DNA of 64,000 nucleotides, taken from positions 62,001 through 126,000 of the forward strand of contig JAKNDB010000108.1 of NCBI GenBank assembly GCA_024305405.1, given 5' to 3'. The notes below the pieces were generated by a model. The model was not told the DNA's origin. It worked only from the letters and a program-made list of their open reading frames with translations, and made no database searches. Positions within the stretch are counted from its first letter, which is position 1. Every line of letters begins with the position of its first letter. This document shows, one piece after another, positions 25,495 through 36,400 of this stretch. The stretch comes from Dirofilaria immitis. Its lineage: Eukaryota > Nematoda > Chromadorea > Rhabditida > Onchocercidae. Position numbers and translations under genes: made by a program.

Positions 25495-25706
25495 TACACA
25501 TATACATGCACATACACATACATACATACACACACAAGCACGCACATGCATACACATTGGCAGGTGTAATGTGATAGACTGCTGTAGGGTGCTTGTTGTG
25601 CCTCCTATACCAACTGCAACTGCAACTGCAACTGCAACTAGCACTACTTCTTCACACCTATATCGAGGAGAATGTATAAAATCGGATAGTCGTTATATGC
25701 CGACAT
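20883..25706 (-). CDS. mdl-1: MAD/MXD-family bHLH-zipper repressor
   Basis: MXD proteins pair with MAX on E-box DNA and repress transcription, opposing MYC. Exons on the minus strand are a tentative first exon 25706-25658, then 24683-24476, 22261-22117 and 21284-20883 (TGA stop). Phases match at every certain junction. Exon 3 encodes the basic-helix-loop-helix start (HNELEKTRRANLRGYLDNLK, then DIIPSSSDNARNTTLSLLTRA). Exon 4 continues with the zipper (YILELDKLVKSAEERKKQLE, then KRHSALRIMLEGL) and a Ser-rich tail ending YLDVQPL. Exon 2 is Ser/Pro-rich. The spacing HNELEKxRRAxLR is diagnostic for MXD/MNT. The tentative first exon (MSAYNDYPILYILLDI) fits in phase but shows no clear SIN3-interaction helix, so the true start may lie elsewhere. 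With it the protein would be 267 residues. Confidence 0.88.
23606..23652 (+). repeat. (TG)n microsatellite
   Basis: About 23 uninterrupted TG units, followed to about 23778 by imperfect TATGTG/TGTATG units. It lies within the second intron of the MXD gene. Confidence 0.95.
23784..23938 (+). repeat. Heptamer-to-octamer minisatellite
   Basis: About 13 copies of TGTATAA (23784-23877, one copy with C for T) switch without a break to about seven copies of TGTAATGG (to 23938, one copy TGTGATGG). The two units are clearly related, and the boundary is sharp. Confidence 0.92.
25411..25540 (+). repeat. (ACATAC)n and (CA)n microsatellite
   Basis: About seven ACATAC-type units, then an uninterrupted (CA)n from about 25459 to 25490, then imperfect CATA units. 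Overlapping His/Thr or Cys/Val open frames are products of the repeat. Confidence 0.95.
25611..25638 (+). repeat. (CAACTG)n hexamer repeat
   Basis: Four to five copies of CAACTG. The complementary hexamer (CAGTTG) occurs in a longer array at 45398-45435. Confidence 0.95.
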
Positions 25707-28386
25707 GACCGGACGCTTGGAGGTAGTGGAGTAGCATTGGCGGACTGACTGCTGCGAGAGCACTGCAAGCGTTGCAAGCGCTCCTCAAATTTTCACGCCT
25801 TTTCGCATTTCAGTAGACCCGGACGATGACCCTTGTGTCTGTGTTTGTGTCTGTCTGTCTGTTTATCGATGTATATAGTATTGCTGTTGTGGCACAAGTC
25901 GGGTAACCACTGTCGGTTCAAATCATCACCTACACTAGTCACCTCAATATCATCGTTAACAATCACATTGTTAGTTATTAGGGAAGCATAAAGCTGCGTT
26001 GTTGCTGGAGCAAGACAAAGCGGGGTAGGGCAGGGTATGGTAGTTGATATTGGCCATGTGATTGTTGTGATAGTAGTAGTTGTAATTATTGTAACAATCA
26101 TAATAACGAAGGAGAAAGGGAGAGTGATAAGGAATTGGAGTGATAAGTGAGGATTTACTCGCCGCACTGACATCGCTACGGGCAGGCAAATAGTTAAGCT
26201 GTTCGTGAGAACACTAACAGCCGTATTACCTATCTAACCAAAGTTGGACGAATAGGTAGTAAATATTTATTGAAGAGATGAGTCGGTCGTTCTTCTCATC
26301 CCTTCATATTAATGGAAAACGATGTCGATTCGATCCATTCAAAAAAAAAAGGTTAATATATTTCGATGAAAAAGTATAAATTTTGTTAAAGCTTTGCGGA
26401 ATTACTTAAAAATTATGAAATATGCTATAAATGAGCCTTAATCTCTGCTATAAATAGTGGACTTTTGCAGAACGGATTTCACAAGATACGTGAAAAGAGT
26501 CGTAAGTTCACGTCTACTTTTTTTTCTAGTAGCTATTCATCATTTAAATCTTCTGGGAATGAATTTTTAGAAATTAAAATCTCCGTTTTGTGATTTCTAT
26601 CGCAGAAAAAGAAAAATGATGATGGCTAAAAAAAAATGATGATGACTAAGCTGAAAAAAACTTGAAAGAAATGATTCAAAGTTGAAAGAAGAAAAGATTG
26701 AGTATGGAAAATTGGACAACGTGTCAAGTGTGCCAAGTGCAATGTTTGATTTAGTTTATTGCCTTCAATGCGCGTGTCATCTTTAATACATATTGAAACC
26801 ATGTGCAAAGATTGGAAGTAGCTATTCAGAACTTAAAAGATGTGTGTTACTTCTCACGATGGTTTCATCAAATAGTTTTTGTTGCCACCAAATTTGGTTA
26901 CCTCAATCTTTAGTTACTCGAAATTGACAACAAGAGGAGTTATATTATGCATTCGATGATACAATGAAACACAGTTGTCGATTAGTACGGTTTTGATGCT
27001 GAAGCTTAGTAAATTAGGTTGGAAGGATTATTGACTAAGAAAAGTGTTGCAAAACATGCACATTTTCGTTAGTGCATGAAAACCGCTTATGAAAGAATGG
27101 GAGAGAGAAAATTTCAGAGTTAAAAAGATGGAAATCATCAGTAGATTGAAAGATGTTGGAGAAGGGAGAAAGGACTTTAAAGCATAAGATAGGCTCAAAT
27201 TCACTGTTTCAAACAATAGCAGTTATCACTTGTGACATCAACTTGAGAGGCGCTATATTACACCTTTAAGGTAAGAGACCTTGATGAGATAATGATGATT
27301 TGCAAAATTGGGACAGTCAAACAGATTATAGTGTATTTGCATCCGTCAGCTTCACATACTTACTTATACATGGCACAAGTATGTAGATATGATGATCGAT
27401 TTGTATTTCCTTTATTTTATCTGGGAAAGAATCTGACATTTTGTGCATTTCAGAGAACATTCGAGATGGCTTTTTAAAACTACGGGAAAATTTCTGCATA
27501 ATTTTTTCGGTTCTATAGCAATCAACTTGCATCGAACGTGTTTATCGTTGTTTTCATGAGGATATTTATAGTTCAAAAAAACTCGGAATTATAATTCTAA
27601 TTTCAAAAATTCTAATTGATAGCTTGCTCTAGACATTTTTAAGGTAATGATAAATTCGCAACTATCGATTTTACAGGAAAGAGCTCATTCCACGCCTTTT
27701 GTATGTTTTCTTATTAGTTTCCCTAATTGTTAGCATATGTCTAATGGTTGTTTCCCAACTGTCCAATAATATCAGAGCAATTACCTACCTGTAGATATAT
27801 GGCAGTCAGTTTTCTTATTTTATTTACTTCACACTCTACAAGTCGGTATAACGCTTTTGATTATTTACCTGCTAATCTTTTACCTGATTTTGTCGTTTCT
27901 TACTTTAATTTTAGGAAGGAATTTACACGCACATATCACGCATATCACGCACATTTCGTGCCAATTTGCAGGATTCACGCATGCTGCCTAAAAGCCATTA
28001 ACTCTTAAAGAGAAACACTGACAATAACCCATAGTCAATATTTCATAAATTTTTGAAAATTGCGGTTAAACAAGCTAATTATGCAATTTGCGTCTGCAAA
28101 TCGACCAATAACCCATTTTAAGAGCCAATGCAAGGACATTTTAAATTACTGTTCAAAAAAAAATCTTTTACATTAGGTGTAATATGAAAATGAAATTGGT
28201 GAACTTGCGAAAATGGGAGAACTGCAGAAAAGTGATGGCAGTTCTAAAATAAAGCATCAAAGATTACACACCTATTCATTGATAAAAATTCCGAGCGACC
28301 ACTGATGACAGAATAATGACAATGCCAATAGACGTCTCTACTTGATGACTGGAAATGTTATGTCCTAAAAACATGCATACACATAT

Positions 28387-28391
28387 ATACA

Positions 28392-28423
<32 letters not shown>

Positions 28424-28514
28424 CGTACACACATACTCACACATACACTCACATATATTTATATACATATATATATAAGATGTATGTATGTATGTATGTA
28501 TGTATGTATGTATA
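28387..28514. repeat. (ACAT)n ... (ATGT)n inverted microsatellite
   Basis: ACAT repeats at 28387-28420 and TATG repeats at 28481-28514 are complementary and separated by about 60 bases of ATAC/ATAT sequence. The whole segment can fold into one long stem. Confidence 0.9.
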
Positions 28515-28631
28515 TGCACATGCAACATAACAATTCGATGCTAACACGTGGCTTAGATATATATCTTAATTGGTATTTTTTTTTGATGGTCCAAAAGCTT
28601 AGCATATTCTTGTATAGCATAACATACATCC

Positions 28632-28652
28632 CCGATCGATCGATCGATCGAC
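28632..28652. repeat. (GATC)n tract
   Basis: About five consecutive self-complementary GATC units (CGATCGATCGATCG...). Confidence 0.95.
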
Positions 28653-28690
28653 CTATCAAATTGGCCAATATTATTGATTATATTCACGGA

Positions 28691-28813
28691 TATCTCATAT
28701 CAATAATGCTCTTACTATCATCATTCTCAACTTTGATGCAAGCAATCTTTTTGGTTAGAAAAATGGCAAGCAAGCTGTATCACATTATAAGAGCATTATA
28801 TTGATATGAGATG
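28691..28813. repeat. Inverted repeat with 24-bp arms
   Basis: TATCTCATATCAATA-ATGCTCTTA (28691-28714) is the reverse complement of 28788-28813, with a one- or two-base indel. About 73 bases lie between the arms. It could be the ends of a very small non-autonomous element or a stable stem-loop. Confidence 0.8.
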
Positions 28814-29503
28814 AACATCTAATATCTTTTCCTCTCTTTTACCACTGCTATTTCCATCACTTTTCCTCATTGACAGCGATGGAAGAATTTTAGAAGCGAA
28901 CGAAATTATCTGATTACTTCTCGGAAATCTATGATCCAAGAATTCCAAATATTCCGTTGACAAATGGATGAATAATGGCTTATAATATTATCAATATTGA
29001 TGATATTATACTATGGATATAGTTAAGGGTCAAAGATAGGCTGTTATGAAGGAGAGATTTATTGTTTTGTGAGGATGTAATTAAGCAGCAGATATATTGA
29101 AATTATAAACTGTTAAAATTGTGTCATGTCAAATAGTTATGAAGAAAAAGATCAGCAGCAGCTCTTTATAGTTGAGGTGAAGAATAAGAGACAGTGAAAG
29201 GAATAACTTATCTGAGAAGTATAAATTAAAAACTCAAGAAAATAGTGAGACATTTTTCAACTTCTAACTAATATATTTGGTTACCTGTTGTCAAACAGTC
29301 ATCAAAACAGATCTTGTGAATGCAGTTGTTACATAGGAATCACTGATAACTGATAACAGCGGAACTACGTCGTCATACGTTAAGATACAAACGACCGACC
29401 CCAAATTAAAGGAATAAGATAGGATAGAAAAGGTATGGTTGGCGGTTAGGCTTTTATTGATGAAGAAGATAACTATTTGGTGGCGATGCTGCTACTACTG
29501 TTG

Positions 29504-29585
29504 CTGTTGCTGCTGCTGCTGCTGCTGCTGTTCGGTTTGTGATTGTGTCGTTGATAGTGAAATGATGGTTCGATGATGATGGTTC

Positions 29586-29663
<78 letters not shown>

Positions 29664-29864
29664 AATGATGATGATAATGATGATAATGATGATGATGATG
29701 ATGATGATGGTTCGATAATGATGATGATGATTCGATGATGATGATTCGATGGTGATGATGATGATGATGATGATAATGATGATGATAATGATGATAATGA
29801 TGATGATGATGATGATGATGTTCGATAATGATGATGATGATTCGATGATGATGATTCGATGGTG

Positions 29865-29936
<72 letters not shown>

Positions 29937-30031
29937 GTTCGATAATGATGATGATGATTCGATGATGATGATGATGATGATGATGATGGTCCGACAATGA
30001 TGATGATGATTCGATGATGATGATTCGATGG

Positions 30032-30075
<44 letters not shown>
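29504..30075 (+). repeat. CTG and GAT/GATTCGATG satellite-like array
   Basis: A short (CTG)n at 29504-29530 is followed from about 29575 by about 500 bp of TGA/GAT triplets. The triplets are interrupted at intervals by GGTTCGATAATGATG and GATTCGATGATGATG and GATTCGATGGTG units. These interruptions recur in the same order at about 29709, 29819, 29937 and 29995, so the array has a higher-order period of about 60-115 bases. Overlapping poly-His/poly-Ile/poly-Ser frames on the minus strand come from the repeat. Confidence 0.92.
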
Positions 30076-30284
30076 TAAGTAACGTTACACTGGAAGAGGG
30101 CGAGGGAGAAAAGAGGCGGATATGAATTGCAGTTAAAACGGGTTCTCGAGATGCACGTGAAATGCATGTTAGCCAATATCAATTTCCTCTTTAACAAATC
30201 AAGTTCTTCGTTCTTTTTCTATCATTTTTCTATTTTTTCTTTTGTGTCATTTTTTCCGATTAGCTAACTGATTCACTAACCTGC

Positions 30285-30440
30285 TATATGATGATTGATC
30301 TCCTGACCAATTGAGTGATCGATTCACTGAGTGGTTGAATGAGTGATCAACCGATGCATTAATTGATTTACAAACTGATTCATCGATTGACTGACTGACT
30401 GGTTGATTGATTTTGACCGTTGGCTCATTGATTGTTGATT
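30285..30440. repeat. Degenerate tetranucleotide (GATT/GACT/GAGT) tract
   Basis: Many near copies of TGATTGA, TGACTGAC and TGAGTGA spaced at multiples of four bases. The minus-strand open frame (30247-30453), which repeats Asn/Asp-x-Ser-Val, is explained by this periodicity. Confidence 0.7.
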
Positions 30441-32141
30441 TTTGTGGACGCAAGCATTTTTAGCTGTTCCTTCTGTTTTCCGATCATTTTTCCTTCTTTT
30501 TTTTTTTTCAGCGAGAACTCTCGAAAAAGAAAATTTTTGTTACATTACACTTGCTTTTTTCTCTTCTTGAAGTATGAAAGATGGGGAGGGAAGAGTTTTA
30601 CACACATGTACTTATCAGCCGCAATAATCAAAGAGCATAATCATCAAAGAGCGAAAGAATGGAACGAAAGGTAGGGAAGTATCCGGAAGCACTCAGACAA
30701 AATTTTCTGCATGGGTACTACTCCTGTTTACTTTGCACTGTGTATGATATTTATTACGAATAAATATCCGTGACGCGATGACAGGATGTGTGAAACATAC
30801 AGCTTAGATTTATGTCAAATGTCAAGCAATTTCAGGAGGAGGTAACGCTTGAATGTTTATGAGAGAATTAAATGTCAGTCATTTCGATATTGGAAACTGT
30901 ATCACGAGAATGTACTATGACATATTACTTCAATATAAATTGCAGCTTATATCGTAAAGTTGTCATTTGATGAGGAATTAATTCAATAACTTACAAATAA
31001 CGTACGTGACATGCTTTGATGTGCTTACTACCTTTTCCATTTTATAAAAAATGCTCATATTTGTTGAAATTCTACGATACCCGGATATGGTATTAAGGGT
31101 AGTGAATTATTCCTTCTCTTGACATTCAAATATCCTCATTTAAAATGACAATTTTGACAATTTTACGATTTTACGATATTTTCTCCCTCCAATCTTTTGA
31201 GAGGCGGGCAAGCACTATGCTAATAAAATAGAATGGCATTGTTATCAATAGATGATACTGATGCCGCTACTTACAAACACTATTGATAAGAATATCTCCG
31301 TGATGAAGTGGCAATTGTTTTACAGTATAGCCCGAGGGTGAAATATCAGAGAAGCATACGATTTGCTACTACTGATTGTGGTTAATGTCAACCATACATT
31401 AGGAATCGCAGATTTCACGATATCAAACTATAAGCCTTCGATATTCAGTAGCATCGCTTATTCGTTTATCTTAAGAAAAATGTCCCGAGAAATTGAACAG
31501 AAATTCAAATTTCTGATGCATTTTTGTTTTAAATTCCATGATAAATAAATTTAGTTACTCAAACGGTCTCAAATTTTGGTTGACTTTATGATCCGTTCAA
31601 ATTTGGATGCAGTTGAAATATTACATCAGGCTTCTTTGATCAATTAATCAATATATTGTGCACAAACTCCTCTTTGTTTACTTCATTATGTAAGTTCTTG
31701 GTCGGTTACACGTGAATCTCGTGAATATTGTTAAAGTGCTTAATAGGAGACATCGGAAAGAGCAAATTTCTCTCACTTCAGAATTGCTTCGGTTTCACTT
31801 GTCAGCTTAGAGAGCTGATGATAATAATAATCATGACGATGAGGAGGAGGGAATATGCAAAATCAACTTTTGACTATTTAAATAATCAACATAACGGTTG
31901 CAGGATCGATTGTTTTAGATCACGAACAACTGAAGCAGATGGGAGCGGTGGAAATGTGTTTTGTTTTCGCCACAAGAATAGCGGGTGGAGCTTTAATTAA
32001 TAAGCAGGGATACGGAAAGTGAAATGGTGATGCTCCTGGAAGGAAAAAATCAAAATGATAATTCTAATTTGTTGCCTTCAGGCTTTATCCTGAAATCAAC
32101 ACTTAAATCAAAGCTATTTTCATCTCGTCATTCTGCGGATG

Positions 32142-32169
32142 AATAGTTTGTTTTCATGAACAAACTATT
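32142..32169. repeat. Perfect 11-bp hairpin
   Basis: AATAGTTTGTT (32142-32152), loop TTCATG, AACAAACTATT (32159-32169). Confidence 0.9.
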
Positions 32170-33424
32170 GCAGAATCTGTTGTGAGGGACGATTTTGATT
32201 ATTTATCATTCACATTTTGAGAATTCATGTGGACCCAGTAATTCTATAAATCATCTAAAAAAATATTACTAAGAAATATTAAGGATATCTTCCACATGTA
32301 GCTGATAGTCTACAAATGATTTAATGTAATTTGTAACTCAATTTGTGGGCACATTTTATTGTTATTAATTTCTATTTTTCAATTAATTTAGTGAATGGAA
32401 TGATAGGATAAGAGTTTATCCGGTAATAAAGCAAGAATTTAAATGTATGCGAAAAATGAAGATAAGAACTGTAATGATCAAAAAACATGAAAAAGGTCAA
32501 CTTTATCTCTGTTAAAATGATGCCTCTCACGTGATAATGCAACAAAGTGAAACCAGAAGCGATCATAAACCAAATTCGTCATTGGCGTATTTATTTCTCG
32601 CATCACACTCCTGTTTATTATTAATCTTTGTTCCCTTAATTTCTCATGAAGATGTTCTGATTGCTATAGACATTCACTATAACGCAAGCTCTGCTACAGT
32701 ACTTCAAAGTAAGTCGTTATGTGTCGCAATACTTTTGACCTTCTCTATCTAGCTACAGTTGTCATCAAATCTCCAGAATAAAAGTCAAGAGAGGTATTCG
32801 TACCCTTATTATTATTTAAGCGGATCTCCGTTGTCCACAATTACAGAGCGTTCTATATAACGTACGTCTAAGAATCGTAATCATTCAACACAATAAGATA
32901 ATAAAAAGGTAATTCCTTGTATATCTGAAATGGTAATTGAAAACGTATGAAATTATGAAGCATAAAAGATATGCGAGAAAATAAAACAATAGGAAGAGTA
33001 AGTTTAAATGCGTTATTCCATTGCAATACGTCAATATTACCGATGAGACAGAAAACTTTCTTGTCTAAAATTCACCACCATCAGTAGTCCTAAATAAATG
33101 CCTTCCAATGATGATATTATTGTAACGAATAAGTTAGAATTCATTAGTTAATACGTATATTCTATATCTGTAAGTCCTACTTGTATGAGCTATACTATTG
33201 CGCTCATTTTCTTCAATTATTATTTCTTTATCTGACCTGTAATACCAGCATACACAATACGATGGACAATTTTAATAATATATAATATAGCATTTTTGCG
33301 ATATAATATAGTGTTTGTGATCGTAATGTTGTTTAAAATTGGCCAAAAGCTGAAGAAATATCGTTCCTGGCAGTACCAATATTCATATTAAAGTAATAAT
33401 AAAGGTAGAAGGTAGAAAAAAATC

Positions 33425-33426
<2 letters not shown>

Positions 33427-33462
<36 letters not shown>
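33427..33462. repeat. (TA)n microsatellite
   Basis: About 18 uninterrupted TA units. Confidence 0.97.
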
Positions 33463-33466
<4 letters not shown>

Positions 33467-36400
33467 ATGTAAAAGCATAAAGGTTACCATTCTGCAAATT
33501 GAACAAATCAACAATACTGGAAGCTATTATTCAATGTTCAATTTACAGAATAGTATTTGTTCCTTCTTTTTTTTTTTACTCGTTTTTTTCAACAAGATGG
33601 TTTTAAAGAATAAGAAACATGATGCTCCGCTAAAAACTGATATTCTTCTATAAAATGTGAAGAATTGTTGCTATCGGAGACATCAATAAACACTAACCAA
33701 TCAAGCCTATCATCACTCAACGGCTACCACAACGACATTCAACATTCGTCAATTTCTAGAGAAAAAAATTTATAAAACTTTCTACAATCATATTAGTCTT
33801 TTGTGTTTGCTGTAAAAGTAACGCACAACTGGACTCTAAATAAAAAGGATAATATAAACAAGCTGTGGAAAAAGTTTTGAGAAAATGATCGAAGTGAATA
33901 CTAATGCTGGCGCCATTTGATGAAAAGAACCAGAAAAAAAAAAAGGAAGAGTAATCAAAAATAGCATTTATATCGAAATCGGCAATGCAACTTTTAAAAT
34001 GATAAATTGAGCGAAAAATTACATGAAATATTATCAAATGAATGAGAATTAACCTGAATTTGAAACAGCAAAACTTGCTGAAACGAACTTTAATAAGCTT
34101 GCTCATTTGACCAGGTGTTTGGAAGAATAAAAAATTCGCTATAATGAGTACATTTCATTTCATTTCATTTTCTCCTTCAACTGTTAATAGCGCAAATCAA
34201 TATTGGAAGCTTTTGAAATTTCGAAATCTTCGCTAGCATAGCAGATTACAGTGAAAGCAAAAAATGCTCTTATATCGAAAATATTTATAATCAATAATAA
34301 TTGATTGGTCTTGAAGATGGAGTGAAGGTGACAGATGCCGTGAAATGTGACCATCTAATAACTACCAAACTATTCTTTTGATATTTATCATCCTGATATT
34401 TCATTACTCTTTTCCAATAATTTCATAATTTTGTATTTTCTGATGAGTTCCAACGAATATCAATGAATAGGCTGTTTGGTAACAAATAATGATCCTGGTA
34501 GAATAATAATTAACTCCAGGAGATGAAATTATCTTTAATGAAAGGCATAATGAATCATTTTGGACCTCTTAAAACAGAATTTGCTATGAAGATTGTCAGT
34601 AATTTGAAATTTGTGTTTTTTTTTCAACGATTTTTTTTTCCCCAGCTATCATCGATCTTCTTTAACCGTGATAAAAATTGAGGGTTCCTTTTGCATTTCA
34701 ATGGTAGCACTTCAAACCTGGGTAATTAAACCTTTATTACGATAGATTTTCATAATACAATAACGAATAAATCAATACAAGATTAGTAATACAAATCCAA
34801 TGACATCAATCAGCCAGCCAATCTTAATAATGACAACATAATTCAAAGGAAAAGGGAGACAAAAAAAACGTCCGATATAGATTACCAAGCACTTCGCTGA
34901 AGCGTATCCTCTGTAATGTTTTTGGTGCTCATGACCCTCTTCTTGGAGAGAGAATCCTGATAAGCTCTGTGATTACAAGAAAAAGCTCCTTTATTAGCCT
35001 GTAGGAATGGAACTCCTTGTAGAGCTAAATGAATGAGCTCATTGAAGGAACGGGTGGACAATTTTAGATTTCATTTTACATTCCACAGTAAATCCGCAAA
35101 ATATCAGTTAAGAACAAAGGAATTACTAATTCTATGCTTTTCGCGATTTTAGCGACATCAGAAAAACGCTATGCATCATATTAGCATCATCTAAGCTATA
35201 AATGATAGCTATGTAATTTATAAATTCATTTTACAGCTACAAATTATTCGATATTCATTAGATCATCGTTACAAGTTATTCATTTACAAAATTTAAACTT
35301 TCTACTACTTCGTGATTACATTCAATTATTTCAAGTGTGCATTTCATTCTTTCAGTTTCACATTTTAGACGAAATTTAACCCAATAATAAGTAGACGAGA
35401 TAGAAAATAATCCAACGGAAAAGTATTTTGATGAATATTTAGCTTGATGCTCTTCATAAGATGTTTCATAGCAATATCTTTATGAATTTCATATTTTATT
35501 GGTGATATAAATTATCCTAAATGTGAGCTGATATAGATCAATGACCATACAGGATGAATAAAAATAAAATTTCGGATCAAGATTGAACTTCGAGATATTC
35601 TATGGAGCATTCATAAGATTTGCTTCCAACAATCCTGATAAATGTGTTATGGTAGAAAATAACAAGCTAATATAAGTTGACGGATGAAATTTCATTTTAT
35701 AAGAATGAAATTTGATATGTCACTCAATAATTTGCTTAGCCGATACCAAATCCTTTTAAAGTTTACATTTTCTGACCAACCAGAGCAAGTAAATCATTCT
35801 TATGATAAACATTAGATCGGCAAAAAGAAGAATGAGGAAGAAAGAAGAACTGAGATTGCCAATTATTATTATTATTATTAGCATCACAGGCTGTCATTTG
35901 AATATGAAACAAGTCAGGCATTTTTGCAAGCAATGCTTTGCAGTAATTCTCGTCATGAAGTGAATATATTGCTGAATGTCTTGTTTTATCAGCTGAGAAA
36001 ATAAAAATTACAATTGTAACAAGCTACGACACTTCTCGAAAACCCTGAAAGTTTGATCTTCGTGAAATATGCAACATTTTCCTCCGTACTCGTCTAATTC
36101 AAATTCTTATGATGCATACTGTTGCTAGGATGTGTCAAAACTACTATTGATAAAAAGCAGGAATTTCATTAAGAATTTGTATTGCTTTGAATGACACCGC
36201 TTTCAGTTATGAAATGAAGTTTAAAAAGTCAGGTAATGCTTCAAAATTTAACAACACGCAATACACTCATGCCTCAAGAATAATTGATCGTTTCTATTTG
36301 CTGCTTCATTGTCCCTGAAATAGTTACATCTATATGAGAATTCCTTTTGTGTAACTTTATGCTTCCATTGGAATTACTAAATCAGTTCATCAAAAAGCCA

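Larger units (their letters stand above)
24684..25657 (-). other. Proposed mdl-1 intron 1
   Basis: Region upstream of exon 2 of the MXD gene. It carries (ACATAC)n/(CA)n at 25411-25540 and (CAACTG)n at 25611-25638. Whether it is intron or promoter depends on the unproven first exon. Confidence 0.4.

Noticed and set aside
25793..26189. Minus-strand frames starting MSVRR or MPARSDVSAA as an mdl-1 first exon
   Set aside because: The donors do not give the phase required by exon 2 with an ATG in frame, and the frames decay into Thr/Ile or Tyr/Asn runs.
29454..30197. 247-codon minus-strand frame with poly-Ile/His/Ser
   Set aside because: Product of the GAT triplet array; no domain and all frames are equally open.
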